A stretch of DNA of 64,000 nt from Rhynchonema sp. JSB1_4 (GCA_030248065.1 JASAMV010009133.1:1-64000), one strand, 5' to 3'; counted from the first letter of the stretch, positions 44,453 to 55,821 are shown. The notes: generated by a model not told the origin, from the letters alone. Numbers and translations are program-made.

Positions 44453-46262
44453 AATCACGGCCCCAAATCTGAAAAAAATGTTCCCAGAAATAGAAGTGTC
44501 AAGTGTCCACAATCGACCGGGTTACGCCGTCTCGGCCTGGCTGTCATCGTGGGTAGCGTGAAATACATGCCTACCTGCCGTACCACGAGGCGAGAGGCGG
44601 CAACCCACCTGCTGTACCTTGTTGGGATGGGATCCCGGCAGTGCTGTGGCTACTTTTGCGGGGCGGGTAGGGTACATAGGTGGAAAAATCCGGGGCGGGT
44701 AGGGGGTAGTGTACCTGGAATCTTGGGGGATCCGGTTTGGGGGGAGGGGGGGGGAGATTTTTCGGGGCGGGTAGGGTTAGGGTACAATACAAGTTTTTTT
44801 GGGTGCCTATTTTTATATGCTATAAAGTGCATATATCGCGCGTAGCGCGCGATTTTTTGCACTTTTAAGGGTTTTCCGTCGAAATTTGGGCATTTTTGAC
44901 CGAAAAATGGGCATTTTGAGGGCAAAAATCGGGGCGGGTAGGGTACCAGGGCGGGGCGGATAGGGGGCACTGTAGTGGCTGGGGGGATTCCCCCCTAAGG
45001 GGTATCTATCTCGAGTCAACCCAAGGGGAGGATGGGGGGAAGGGTATCTATCTCGAGCCGACCCCAAAGGGTATCTCGAGTAAGTAGATTTATGCTTTTC
45101 AAAGGCGAAAATAGGTGTTTTTCGATCTCGGAACCCCTAAAAATCGCGCGACACCTAAAAATGGTCATTTTAGACCAATTTTCGGCAAAAATGTCAAAAT
45201 GTGCCCATTTTAGGCCAATTTTGCAGCAAAATTGCATGCAAAAAGGGCCTTTTTTCGCCTTTTGGCGGACTATAGGGGCAGTGTAGTGGCAGGCAGATGG
45301 TTGCAAGGTACCCTTGTGGGGGGATGGATCCAGATGGCTGCAAGGTACCCCCCTACCCAGCCTCCAGAAGGTTGCAAGGTACCCCCGGGGTCCGAAAAAA
45401 GGGTGTATGCTTTTTTCTGCAAAATTGGCCGAAAAAATGGTACTTTTTTGCATTTTGGCCGAAAATTTGCTCAAAATAGCTATTATATGGAGGTTTGCGC
45501 GCGATTTTTGGGGTTTTGAGGTCGAAAAACACCCATTTTTACCTATAAAAACCAAAAATTGATGGTTGCAAGGTACCCTCCGGGGTGGTTGCAAGGTACC
45601 TACCCTTCCCCCCCATCCCCCCCAAGGGGTGGTTGCAAGGTACCTACTCCTTAGGGGGGGGGGGAATCCCCCCCCAGCCACTACACTGTATAGGGGTATC
45701 TTGGGTAGCCTCTGGGGGGTATCTCGAGTAACTCCGAAACCTTCCCCCCCTAGGCAGTGTAGTTCCTGGTCCGGAGGGGGAACAGACGTACCCTCCACTA
45801 TTTTCGGAGGGGGAACAGACGTACCCAGTGTAGTACTTGGTCAGGGTGTTGACGATAGATAGATTGGGACCCGAAATGTGTTGACGATAGATAGATGACC
45901 CAAGTCCGAAATCTGGGGGGGTCGACCCAAACTTGTTGACGATAGACAGATGATGGGGGGGGGGGGTCGCCAAAAATCAAGGTATAGTATAGTGTACTAA
46001 GTTGTTAATAATGTGTAAATATTAATGAAAATGTGCTTAGATGTACTAAATCCGCGCGTAGCGCGCGATTTTTTGCCTATTTGGGACAAAAAATACCGAT
46101 TTTGAGCCATTTTGAGGCAAAAATGCCCATTTTGGGGTCGAAATGTGTTGACGATAGATAGATTGTTCCCAGAATTTGTTGACGATAGATAGATTTGCCC
46201 ATAAGTGTTGACGATAGATGAAATCAAAAAGTGTTGACGATAGATAGATGAATTTGGGGGGA
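44453..46262. repeat. Nested element fragments not fully resolved
   Basis: A GGGCGGGTAGGGTAC family copy starts at 44639 with CAGTGCTGTGGC; its right end is lost near 44967. An inverted CTCGAGATACCC family copy runs from about 44968 and is split by the element at 45279-45688. Positions 45755-45840 carry GAACAGACGTACCC and 45848-46245 carry GTTGACGATAGATAGAT. The palindrome CGCGCGTAGCGCGCG occurs at 44837 and 46053. No gene is supported. Confidence 0.7.
45279..45688. mobile_element. hAT-like element, word GGTTGCAAGGTACC (copy 2)
   Basis: CAGTGTAGTGGCAGG and CCACTACACTG ends are flanked by a perfect 8-bp duplication, TATAGGGG (45271-45278 and 45689-45696). It is the same family as 43497-44370 without the nested P element. 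Confidence 0.92.
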
Positions 46263-46653
46263 CCCCCCCCCAGTGTAGTGGCAGGCAGATGGTTGCAACA
46301 AGGTACCCTTGGGGGGGATGGATCCAGATGGTTGCAAGGTACCCCCTACCCAGCCTCCAGAAGGTTGCAAGGTACCCCTGGGGTCCGAAAAAAGGGTGTT
46401 TTTTGCATGCTTTTTTCTGCAAAATTGGCCGAAAAATGGTACTTTTTTGCATTTTGGCCGAAAATTTGCCCAAAATAGCTGTTATATGGAGGTTTGCGTT
46501 TTTTGGGATTTTGAGGTCGAAAAACACCCATTTTTACCTATAAAAACCCTAAATTGATGGTTGCAAGGTACCCTCCGGGGTGGTTGCAAGGTACCTACCC
46601 TTCCCCCCCATCCCCCCCAAGGGGTGGTTGCAAGGTACCTACCCCTTAGGGGG

Positions 46654-47556
46654 CAATGGTGTCGTTGGGGGGGGAAGGGGGGGGTTACCCCCCCTAGTAT
46701 CCGGTATCCGTATACTGTCATAAAGAACCGTTCTTTATTTTTCGTGGAAAAAAAACGGTTTTTTTCCGAAAAAAAACCGTTTTTTTTCCAAATACTTTTC
46801 CAGTACTTAAGAACGTAATTTCGAAAAATATAACAATTTCAGTGCAAAATTTGTTCGAAGTGACGAGAGTGCTCTTGAAGAGTGTTGAAGTCAGTCGAAA
46901 ACACTTGGTTTACACGCTTTTTGGCCCATTTTGGGCCGATTAATTTTTGTGCTCGAGCCAATTTTTCACTGAAATCGAAAAACTCATCAGTTTTGCATTA
47001 CATTTTTTTGGAAAAATTGGAATAAAGTACCGATATTTTTCCGATCAAAAACCGAAAAGGTACCCACGGAAAAATAAATGGAAAAGTATTCAGGTCTCGG
47101 AAAAAAAACGGTTTTTTTTCGGTTTTTTTTTTTCGGAAAAAAAACGGGTTTTTTTTCGCCTGCCAGTATAGGTATCCGAATCCGGTATCTTGATTTTTTC
47201 ACCCAGGGGTATCCGGTATCCTGACTTTTTGTCCAGGGGTATCCTACCCTAAAATTTTTCCGGAAACCGTAAAAATCGCCCATTTTTACCTCCAAAATGC
47301 TCAAAATCGCTTGCTAGCGCAAGCATAACCCGCAAAGTGACCATTTTTTGCGCTTTCAACACCAATTTTGCTCGATTTTCCTCTTAAAAAATTGACCTTT
47401 TTTGAACAACCCCCCCTGGGTATCCGAGATTTTTTATTTTAGGGAGCACCCCCCCCCTGGTATCCGAGATTTTTCATTTTGGGTATCCGGTATCCGAAAA
47501 TTTTGGATTTTGGGTATCCGGTATCCTGACTTTTTGATTTCCCAACGACACCACTG
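46654..47556. mobile_element. hAT-like element, family M copy 2, second layer
   Basis: CAATGGTGTCGTTGGG and CCCAACGACACCACTG ends are flanked by a perfect 8-bp duplication, TTAGGGGG (46646-46653 and 47557-47564). It matches the copy at 39197-39572 apart from the insertion at 46711-47170. Confidence 0.92.
46711..47170. mobile_element. hAT-like element family O copy 1, innermost layer
   Basis: TATACTGTCA and TGCCAGTATA ends are flanked by a perfect 8-bp duplication, GGTATCCG (46703-46710 and 47171-47178), which is the host's family word. The flanks carry AAAAACGGTTTTTTTC. Confidence 0.9.
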
Positions 47557-47605
47557 TTAGGGGGGGAATCCCCCCATCCCCCCCAGCCACTACACTGCCC
47601 CCCAC

Positions 47606-48036
47606 CAGTGCTGTGGCTACTTTTGCGGGGCGGGTAGGGTACATAGGTGGAAAAAATCGGGGCGGATAGGGGGTAGTGTACCTGGGATTTTTTTTTGGGG
47701 GGGGGGGGGGAATCCGGTTTGGGGGGAAGGGGGGGAGATTTTTCGGGGCGGGTAGGGTACAACACAAGTTTTTTCGGGTGCCTGTTTTTATGTACTAAAA
47801 AGTGCATATATCGCGCGCAGCGCGAGATTTTTTGCACTTTTTAGGGTTTTCGGTCGAAATTTGGGCATTTTTGACCGAAAAATGGGCATTTTGGGGGTAA
47901 AAATCGCGGCGGGTAGGGTACCAGGGCGGGGCGGGTAGGGGTAGGGTACAAGAGCGGGGCGGGTAGGGGGGTAGCGTACCAGGCCGGGGCGGGTAGGGTA
48001 CCATTGGGGGGACCCCCACCCCCAGCCACAGCACTG
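47606..48036. mobile_element. hAT-like element, word GGGCGGGTAGGGTAC (family Q)
   Basis: CAGTGCTGTGGC and GCCACAGCACTG ends are flanked by a perfect 8-bp duplication, CCCCCCAC (47598-47605 and 48037-48044). The central palindrome CGCGCGCAGCGCG is at about 47811. Confidence 0.9.
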
Positions 48037-48488
48037 CCCCCCACCCCCAAGTACTACCCTGGACGTACCTACCTGGGGGGAAGGGGGGGGGAAAAATCAT
48101 TTTTTGAGGTCGAAAAATTGGACTATTTTTGCCTTCTTTTGCGAAAAATCCCCAAAAAAGAGTATTTTGGCGTTTTTTGGAGGTTTCACCTAAAGTTTAC
48201 CTATTTTTGGCCTAAAAATGCCTACCGTATTGTCGGAAATAGAACCCGGGGGGTCTCTATTTTTTCACTGGGGTCATTTTGGGGGGTTCAATTTATGGGG
48301 GGGTCAATTATTGGGGGGTTATATTTTTCATTTGGCCCCCCGACGAAAAAAATCATTGTTAATAATACCCATAAAAATGGCTTGTTTTCGGTATTTTCTG
48401 ACTTCAACAGCGGCAATTATGCTTAGAAAGCTGTATTCTGTTGTGTACGCAAGCTTAAACAACGTTTGACACAACAACACAGCCCTAC

Positions 48489-49686
48489 CAGAGGTCGCAA
48501 TCGGGCCGGGTTTGGCCGGCCCGGCCCGGCCCGAGCCCCCAAATCTCCGGCCCGGCCCGACCCGTACCCCCAAATCTCCGGCCCGGCCCGGCCCGAACCC
48601 CCAAATCTCCGGCCCGGCCCGGCCCGAATTTTTGGCTCAGATTTTAACCCAATTTTTGTCATAATTTTTGCGATTTTTTTTAACCTATTTTTTGGTTGAA
48701 AACAACGGTGTTGCAGGGGGGCAGTGTAGTTCCTGGGGGGGAGGGGGGGTCCCCCCCCTAAGGTACACTAACCGCCGCGACCAAGGTACACTAGTACACT
48801 AACCGCCGCGTCAGGTACACTAACCGCCTCAACTTTTGCCTAAAATGGCCATTTTTAGGCCTAAAATGGGCATTTTTAGGCCTAAAATATGTGATTTTTA
48901 GGTCAATGTTCTCAAAAGTCGCCAAAATACCCTTGTTCTGAAGAATTTTTTCCAAAAGGGGGTAAAAATAGGTCAAATTTTCTACCTCAAAAAGTGACTT
49001 TTTCCTGATTTTGGGTCTTCCCCCCCCTTCCCCCCCCCCAGGGAGGTACACTAACCGCCTCACGGAAAAAAGGGGTAGGTACACTAACCGCCGCGCCGGA
49101 CCAGGAACTACACTGCAGGGGGGTGGGGGCTTGCCCCCCCTAGGTACATACAGTATGTAGGTAGGTTGACGGACGCTCCATCTTGGTACACATAACAGTA
49201 AGTAGGTCGCCGCCCGGCGGCTGGTACAATAAGTTGCGATCTTTGGCTCAAAATGGCATAAAATCGGCATTTTTCACTCAAAATAGGCGAAAAATTGCGC
49301 GCTACGCCCGAAATGAGCGTTTTAGAGCGCATTTTCATCAATAATTAGACCTAAAAATTTTTATCCGCCCCCACCCCCTTGCTCGGCCGGTACAGTAGGA
49401 GGTAGGTTGCCTTTGCCACCCCAAATTTTTGGTGGTACAGTAGGTTGCCGCCCCGCCTGGGCAGCAACACCACTGGACAGTACTGATCACTTACTTGCCG
49501 AATCCGTCAGAAATTTTAGTATTTTTGACAAAAAAATCCCTACTTTTTCAGTAAAATAAGTCACTTCAGAAGCTTCGGGCCGGGGTGCCCGGCCCGGCCC
49601 GGCCCGACCCTCCAAATCTCCGGCCCGGCCCGGCCCGAGCCAAAAGCCCAAAATCGCGGCCCGGCCCGGCCCGATTGCGACCTCTG
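48489..49686. mobile_element. hAT-like element family P (GGGCC word), second layer
   Basis: CAGAGGTCGCAATCGG and GCGACCTCTG ends are flanked by a perfect 8-bp duplication, AGCCCTAC (48481-48488 and 49687-49694). Its interior is interrupted by the element at 48722-49115. A further partial element follows at about 49116-49466, with word GGTACAGTAGGTAGGTT. Confidence 0.9.
48722..49115. mobile_element. hAT-like element, word GGTACACTAACCGCC, innermost layer
   Basis: CAGTGTAGTTCCTGG and CCAGGAACTACACTG ends are flanked by a perfect 8-bp duplication, CAGGGGGG (48714-48721 and 49116-49123). The core (AAAGTCGCCAAAATACCC, TCAAATTTTCTACCTC) is homologous, inverted, to those at 55168-55565 and 51299-52440, whose words differ. 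Confidence 0.9.
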
Positions 49687-49823
49687 AGCCCTACCATACC
49701 ACTAATCTGTGGTACGGTGAAAGTTGGGGGTGGGGTTCTATTAATGGGGGGTTCTATTTTTGATCTCGAGCCATTTAGGGGGGGTTCAATTAATGGGGGG
49801 GTTCTATTTCCGACAATACGGTA

Positions 49824-50029
49824 TTTTAGGCCTAAATTTGCCCATTTTAGGAAAAAATTGGGGGAGCAGACGTACCCGGAGGGGGAACAGTGGGGCAGGC
49901 GTACCTCGGAGGGGGAACAGACGTACCCGAGGGGGGTCCCCCCCCGCATTTTGGGAAAAGCTAGTCCCGTTTCAAAATTGACTTCCCTTTTTCTCAGGCT
50001 TAGGCTTGGGCTTAGGCTTAGGCTTACTA
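49824..50029. repeat. GAACAGACGTACCC-word fragment
   Basis: Several GAGGGGGAACAGACGTACCC units and a CATTTTAGG-type core fragment are present. The element end CCAGGAACTACACTG appears at about 50583-50597, so the rest of this element continues past the telomere-like tract. Confidence 0.6.
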
Positions 50030-50472
50030 CCGTATTCCCTAAAATAGAGCCCCCCCCCAAAAAATAGAGCCCCCCCCCAAAAATACAGCCCCCCCTAAAA
50101 GGGGTCAGTGAAAAAATAGAGCCCCCCCCCCAAAAATCCAGCCCCCCCCCCCAACTTGGAATTCCCCCGCTTGGGGGTCGTGAAGTGAAGTTCCTGTATA
50201 AGACACCTTGTGTACAACGTTTGTGGTTGAGTAGATGATGACGTAAAGCCTTTTATGGAAGATCTGCACCTAAAAACACTCAATAATGACCAGTAACACC
50301 CTGACAGAACTCCATTTTAGGGGTATTTTTGGAACATTTTTTTGAGATTTTGGGCAGCGAAAAAATACAGCCCCCCCAAAAATACAGCCCCCCCTAAAAG
50401 GGGTCAGTGAAAAAATACAGCCCCCCTTGTATTTTAGGTTTTACGGTATTAGGCTTAGGCTTAGGCTTAGGC
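49997..50472. repeat. Interstitial TTAGGC (nematode telomere type) tract, interrupted
   Basis: Five GGCTTA units at 49997-50026 (one with G for A) and four TTAGGC units at 50449-50472 share the same strand and are separated only by the element at 50030-50446. TTAGGC is the canonical nematode telomere repeat. Confidence 0.85.
50030..50446. mobile_element. TA-flanked element family V inserted in the TTAGGC tract
   Basis: CCGTATTCCCTAAAATA at the left and TATTTTAGGTTTTACGG at the right have TA on both outer sides (50028-50029 and 50447-50448). The word is AAAATAGAGCCCCCC or AAAATACAGCCCCCC, linked by GGGTCAGTGA. Related fragments with GTAAAAACCTAAATAGA occur near 42990 and 43368. Confidence 0.75.
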
Positions 50473-51290
50473 CAAACCTTGAGCCAACCCGTGCCTTCTA
50501 TCGCGAAATCGAAAATTCGCGTTTTCTCTCTGTCAAGGCAACGGGACTAGCTTTTCCCAACATGCGTCCCCCCCCCCCCCCCCCAGGAACTACACTGCCC
50601 CTAGGGTTTCTTGGGTCGATTGGCCTGCCACCACACTGGTAGGTAGGGGGGTAGGGTACCGGAGCGGGGCGGGTAGGGGGTAGTGTACCAGGCCGGGCCG
50701 GGTAGGGTACCATTGGGGGGACCCCCTCCCCCCCAGCCACAGCACTGGATCCCCGCCCCAGCCACACTAACACCAACACCACTGCGATCAGTCAAACCCC
50801 AACCTGCTTCTTGATTCCGGGTTATCACAATGTTCCGTTGGGTGTGCACCGACGCATTTCGATGATGTTGTTGGGTCGGGCGGATGTTCACCGTTGGCAT
50901 TTTCTGCCGTCGACATTCTAGCGTCGGTGGGCGTGTGCGGTCTGCCGTTCTTTCTGCTCCGCGGAATAAATGCGCCACGAATCTTTCTTTTTCATTGGAT
51001 TTTGTTGAGTAACACGATTATAGTCCAATTCTACACATGTCAACAGGGATGAAATATCGGGAAAGATCTACTGGTTTGGTTTCAAACTCATTTATACGCT
51101 GCAGCTGCACGGCATTCCGTACGCGCTCATAAAATTATTGTACTTGCCTGCATGCGCTTTAAGCGTTGCTATATTTTTGAAAATTATACCCCTGAAAATT
51201 ATGCCCCATATTTAAGCTGCAAAAGCAAACCGAAAATTTGGACACACAAAAACTATGAAGCCACCAGGGCCAGGTCTACGGAAGCTGATA
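50473..51290. other. Repeat ends, then unique sequence
   Basis: Element ends lie at 50583-50640 (CCAGGAACTACACTG, then GCCTGCCACCACACTG). A GGGCGGGTAGGG fragment ends with GCCACAGCACTG at about 50746. Positions 50750-51290 show no repeat word and no supported gene. Confidence 0.5.
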
Positions 51291-51361
51291 TCTTAACCCA
51301 GTGTAGTTCCTGGTCCGGGGGGAACAGGCGGTACCCCCTTTTTTCGGAGGGGGAACAGACG

Positions 51362-51802
51362 CAGTGTTGGAGGTACTCTGGAGGGGGGGATACCTACTGT
51401 ACCGCGCTCGGAGAGGGGGGATACCTACTGTACCAGAGCCGATGGCCTGGGGGGTTATGTACCTAGGGGGGGTTGGGGGGTTAGGTTTTGGGGTGAAAAT
51501 TTTTTATGTGATTATTATGTGTGGAATCGTGTGAAAACGTAGTATTTGCGCGCGTAGCGCGCGAATTTCGGGTAATTTGAGGTAAAAACCACTGATTTTG
51601 CACTAATTTCGGCCATTTTGGTCAAAAATTGGCACTTTTGGGGCAAAATCGGGGGGGATACCTACTGTACCGGGGTGAAAATCGGGGGGATACCTACTGT
51701 ACCATACCAAACATCGGGGGGGATACCTACTGTACCATGCGAGGGGGGATACCTACTGTACTGGAGGGGCTACCCCCCCAAACCCCCCCACCTCCAACAC
51801 TG
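51362..51802. mobile_element. hAT-like element, word GGGGATACCTACTGTACC, nested
   Basis: CAGTGTTGGAGG and CCTCCAACACTG ends are flanked by a perfect 8-bp duplication, AACAGACG (51354-51361 and 51803-51810), taken from the host word. The palindrome GCGCGCGTAGCGCGCG is at about 51548. Fragments of the same family lie at 57690-57790 and 58430-58514. Confidence 0.92.
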
Positions 51803-52106
51803 AACAGACGTACCCACCTGGGGGAAGGGGAGGAGGGACCCGGAAGGGGGGGAGGACCCAAATTTGGAGAAAAGTCATTTTTTGAGGTCGAAAATTTGGC
51901 TCATTTTTGCCCCTTTTAGGAAAAAATCTCAATAAAAAAGGTATTTTGGCGATTTTTGACGACATTGAACTAAAAATCACTCATTTTATGCCTAAAAATG
52001 CCTATTTTAGGCCAAAATTTGCCTATTTTAGGTAAAAATTGGGGGAGCAGACGCACCCGGCGTGGGAACAGTGGGGCAGGCGTACCATGGAGGGGGAACA
52101 GACGTA

Positions 52107-52401
52107 AAGGCAGTCTACGGGAGGTTGTCACTCAGCCCCCGAATACCGTAACCCACCGCAAGCGAGATCGTTGCGAGACCCATGCTGATCGCTGCTTATC
52201 GACACGTGTATTAGCGGCAGCAAGCTGGAAATTGTCATCGTGCGCGCCGACCACCAAAACTTAGAATTGTTGGTTGGTGTTGGCGCTAACACGCAAAACA
52301 TAGATAAAAAACAAAATGGTCTCGACACGATCTTTGCAGATCAAAATTACGGTGGGTTACGGTATTCGGGGGCTGAGTGACAACCTCCCGTAGACTGCCT
52401 A
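52107..52401. mobile_element. TA-flanked MITE family C, copy 2 (uninterrupted), nested
   Basis: AAGGCAGTCTACGGGAGG ends are inverted at both sides over about 50 bp and flanked by TA. It is the empty-site reference for the copy at 14371-15942, which carries two insertions. Confidence 0.9.
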
Positions 52402-52448
52402 TACCCGAGGGGGGACCCCCTCCCCCCAGGAACTACACTGCCTTAACC

Positions 52449-53389
52449 TTAACCTTAGCACTAACCTTAACTTTAACTTTATTAAAACTAACGTTAACAT
52501 GAAGGGCAAATATGATGGAGAAAATTACTTCCAAAAAACGCAAAGGATTTTCCCTAGATGTTTACATTTATGCTAACATTGCTGTTAAGGTTAGGTTTTG
52601 GTTGAGGTGATTCGGCTTCTGGGGACCTTCCCAACTAAAGCACAATACGGCTACGTGACCCCAAAAGTAGGTAACAGATTTACACGAAACTGATGTTCTG
52701 CAAGCGAATAATGAGTGCAAGGTCGGTTTACAACTGTATTCCCCCATAGTCAACGAGTGATATTTGCGCCCAGCCGTAACGCGCACTCCTAGAATGTATA
52801 TTATTAGTTCCGTGTTTCTAGTCCGCGTGATCAATAAGTGGTCCTGACGCCCGGGCAGTCCTTAATATCGTGCAGTTCTTAACACGTCAAGAAGTGTCTA
52901 GCTACCTGTATGTTCAAGCTCTGACAGCACGTTAGTGTACCGCAGTGCGCAGTGCACTCTTTGGGATTAGTGTCCGAAGCAGGACAAAGTTTAAACTGCT
53001 CGTTGGTGACGTGCTTGGCTTATTTGAAAGTTAATTGGACGTGATGACAATATTTGCCAAAAACTTTTGGTGCACGCACAACTGGCCCGACATTTTGCAT
53101 GCAAAAGGGATTAGACGACGGTGCTAGCTAATCAATCCTCAACACAATGAAAGAGAAACTTTGTTCCAAAAAATGGATATGCAACTTTTGATTTGATATT
53201 GATTCCATTCCGCTTTTCTTTGCCCTAGGTTCGGACCGCTCGATCCCTAAATAATATATTCGCCCAGAAACATCGCTGAGATTAGCAACGAAAAATGCAA
53301 GCTGAGGTTGGTTCTTTTGAAAAATTTCGTTCCGTCCGGCAGACTGACACCCGCGCAACACAAAGGCCGCTCGCAAAACCCGGTACGGC
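52449..53389. other. Intergenic, no gene supported
   Basis: A short degenerate CCTTAACCTTAACC run continues to about 52490. The rest is unique sequence without supported exons. Confidence 0.45.
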
Positions 53390-53832
53390 TATACTGGCAG
53401 GCGGAAAAAACCACCCGTTTTTTTTCGAGACCCGAATACTTTTCCATTTATTTTTCCGTGGGTACCTTTTCGGTTTTTGATCGGAAAAATATCGGTACTT
53501 TATTCCAACTTTGCCAAAAAATTGTACCTAATGCAAAACTGATGAGTATTTCGATTTTAGTGAAAAATTGGCTCGAGCACGAAAATTAATCGCCCCAAAA
53601 TTGGGCCGAAAAGCATGTAAACCAAGCAGAGGTGGGAATCGGGCCGGGCCGGGCCGAGGTTTCGCCCGAGTGGGCGGCGGGTTTATGGGGGGAAAAAAAA
53701 AAAAAAAAAAAAAAAAACCAAACCAAGTGTTTTCGACTGACTTCAACACTTCAAGAACACTCTCGTCACTTTTCGAACAAATTTTGCACTGAAATTGTCA
53801 TATTTTTAGAAATTACGTTCTTAAGTACTGGC
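53390..53832. mobile_element. Family O copy 2, inverted and truncated
   Basis: It starts TATACTGGCAGGCGG and is the reverse complement of the copy at 46711-47170 through GTACTTAAGAACG. The far end is missing. It is interrupted at 53627-53719. Confidence 0.8.
53627..53719. mobile_element. Family P deletion derivative with an A-run
   Basis: CAGAGGTGGGAATCGG starts the element and GGGCC words follow, but the right end is replaced by about 24 A residues. A perfect 8-bp duplication, AAACCAAG, flanks it (53619-53626 and 53720-53727). Only the left inverted end survives. Confidence 0.75.
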
Positions 53833-53932
53833 CAAATCTCGGCCCGCCCGATTTTTTGAATCAACCTAATTTTTACGATTTTCCTGAACCTCTTTTCTGG
53901 TGGATGGAAAATCCATTTCCATTGCTTTCGTT

Positions 53933-54336
53933 CAGAGGCGGGAATCGGCCCGGCCGAGGTTTCCGGCCCGAACTGTCTGGCCGGCCCGGCCCGAGCCCTC
54001 AAATCTCTGGCCCGGCCCGACCTCTCGGGCCGGGGTGCCCGGCCCGGCCCGAACCCCCAAATCTCCGGCCCGGCCCGAATTTTTGGCTCAGATTTTAACC
54101 AATTTTTGTCATGATTTTTGCGATTTTTTAACCTATTTTTTGGTTCAAAATTCATTGTTTTCCATGAAAAAGTCGTCAGATAGACAATATTGATCACTTA
54201 CTTCTCGAATCCGTCAGAAATTTTAGTATTTTTGACAAAATATCCCTACTTTTTCAGTAAAATAAGTCACTTCAGATTCAGAAGCTTTGGTCCGGCCCGA
54301 TTGCGACCTCTGAACCCGGCCCGATTCCCACCTCTG
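53933..54336. mobile_element. hAT-like element family P (GGGCC word)
   Basis: CAGAGGCGGGAATCGG and CCCACCTCTG ends are flanked by a perfect 8-bp duplication, CTTTCGTT (53925-53932 and 54337-54344). Its core shares TTTTTTGGTTCAAAATTC and GATCACTTACTT text with the copy at 48489-49686. Confidence 0.92.
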
Positions 54337-54344
54337 CTTTCGTT

Positions 54345-55821
54345 TCAATGAAAAGGTTACCCATCCGTCAGACAGACAAGTGCGTAAAAATCTAAACAGA
54401 GCCCCCGCCCGGAATAGAGCCCCCTTAGGTTTCAGGTACACTAATTTCCAAATTTTCCAAAAATTTCCAAATTTTCCAAAGGAAAGTCCCGAGGTCGGTT
54501 CTCAAATCGGGCAAAAACGCCATTTTTATGCGTTTTGGTCCACTTGTCCAGCATGACTTATCCTCACGAAGCAATTTTAGACCACATTTTGCAAAAACCA
54601 GGCGTTACACTAGCATAGTAGTGGCAGGGGGGTTACCCCCTCTCAGTACCTACCTACCACAAAGCCCTTGGGGGGGGGTTGAGTACTTACCTCTCACAAC
54701 TCCAAATCTTACCTCTCACAAGCAATTTTATACCTTTTTAAGGCAAAAATCGGTGTTTTTCGACCTTATTTTCCCAAAAATCGCAAACCCATCCATAATA
54801 CCTATTTTTAGGCGATTTTCGGCGAAAATTTGGAAAAAGTACTATTTTTACCTCATTTTTTGGCCAAAATTGTATCACAAAAACGGTGTTTTTTTCGCCT
54901 TTTTGGGTGACCAAAATCATACCTCTCACGCTTCCGGGCCCAACCCCGCATCATACTTACCTCCCACCAGTGTAGTGGCAGGCCCCTGTGTGGGAGGTAA
55001 GTATGATGCGGGGTTGGGACCGGAAGCGTGAGAGGTATGATTTTGGTCACCCAAAAAGGCGAAAAAACACCGTTTTTGTGATACAATTTTGGCCAAAAAT
55101 TGAGGTAAAAATAGTACTTTTTCAAAATTTTCGCCGAAAATCGCCTAAAAATAGGTATTATGGGTGGCAGTGTAGTTCCTGGTCCGGAGGGGGAGATAGC
55201 GGACCCCCCGTTTTTTTTCGGAGGGGGAGATAGTGTACCCCCGAGGTGGGGGGAAGGGGGGGGAAGACCCAAATTCGGGAAAAAGTCACTTTTTGAGGTA
55301 GAAAATTTGACCTATTTTTGCCCCTTTTTCGAAAAAATTCTTCATAAAAAGGGTATTTTGGCGACTTTTGAGAACATTGACCTGAGAATCGCACATTTTA
55401 GGCCTAAAAAGGCCCATTTTAGGCCTAAAAATGGCCATTTTAGACAAAAATTGGGGGAGATAGTGTACCCGGAGGGGGAGATAGGGGGATAGTGTACCAC
55501 CCGAGGGGGAGATAGCGTACCCGAGGGGGTGGACCCCCCCCCTCCCCCCCCCAGGAACTACACTGATGGGTGGGTCGCGATTGTTGGGAAAATAAGGTCG
55601 AAAAACACCGATTTTTGCCTTAAAAAGGTATAAAATTGCTTGTGAGAGGTATGATTTGGAGTTGTGAGAGGTAAGTACTCACCCCCCCCAACCCCCCCTC
55701 GGGTTTTGTGGTAGGTAAGTACTGAGTGAGAGGGGGTAACCCCCCAACCCCCCCAGCCACTAATATGCCTCCCACACATGGGCCTGCCACTACAGGCCTG
55801 CCACTACACTGTACACAAGTA
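54345..55821. repeat. GAGAGGTAAGTA-word elements, inverted pair, partly resolved
   Basis: A first copy at about 54612-54985 and a second, inverted copy at about 54980-55810 carry GAGAGGTAAGTA and GAGAGGTATGATTT words and a shared core (CGATTTTCGGCGAAAATTT). The second is split by 55168-55565. Ends of the type CAGTGTAGTGGCAGGCC are present, but the target duplications could not be assigned. Positions 54370-54430 have a family V-like GAGCCCCC fragment. Confidence 0.65.
55168..55565. mobile_element. hAT-like element, word GGGGGAGATAGTGTACCC
   Basis: CAGTGTAGTTCCTGG and CCAGGAACTACACTG ends are flanked by a perfect 8-bp duplication, ATGGGTGG (55160-55167 and 55566-55573). The backbone is homologous to 51299-52440 and, inverted, to 48722-49115; only the iterated word is different. 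Confidence 0.92.

Larger units (their letters stand above)
46271..47597. mobile_element. hAT-like element, word GGTTGCAAGGTACC (copy 3), outer layer
   Basis: CAGTGTAGTGGCAGG and CCACTACACTG ends lie in runs of C, so its own duplication (about CCCCCCC) is not informative. It encloses the family M element at 46654-47556, whose removal restores the expected family sequence. Confidence 0.82.
48225..49821. mobile_element. TA-flanked element family W, outer layer
   Basis: The inverted ends CCGTATTGTCGGAAATAGAA are flanked by TA on both sides (48223-48224 and 49822-49823). The word is GGTTCAATTAATGGGGGG. About 390 bp of its own sequence remain around the P-family insertion at 48489-49686. Confidence 0.82.
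51299..52440. mobile_element. hAT-like element, word GAACAGACGTACCC, hosting two insertions
   Basis: CAGTGTAGTTCCTGG and CCAGGAACTACACTG ends are flanked by TCTTAACC (51291-51298) and CCTTAACC (52441-52448), 7 of 8. Its core (AAAGTCATTTTTTGAGGTCG, GGTATTTTGGCGATTTTTG) matches the elements at 55168-55565 and 48722-49115. It contains the elements at 51362-51802 and 52107-52401. Confidence 0.88.

Noticed and set aside
45297..46650. Possible CRISPR array, because of regularly repeated short words
   Set aside because: The words are not separated by unique equal-length spacers. They occur in inverted arrangement inside elements with inverted ends and target duplications, in animal DNA.
52441..52500. 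CCTTAACCTTAACC as telomeric sequence
   Set aside because: The unit is degenerate and begins inside a target duplication. It does not match TTAGGC.
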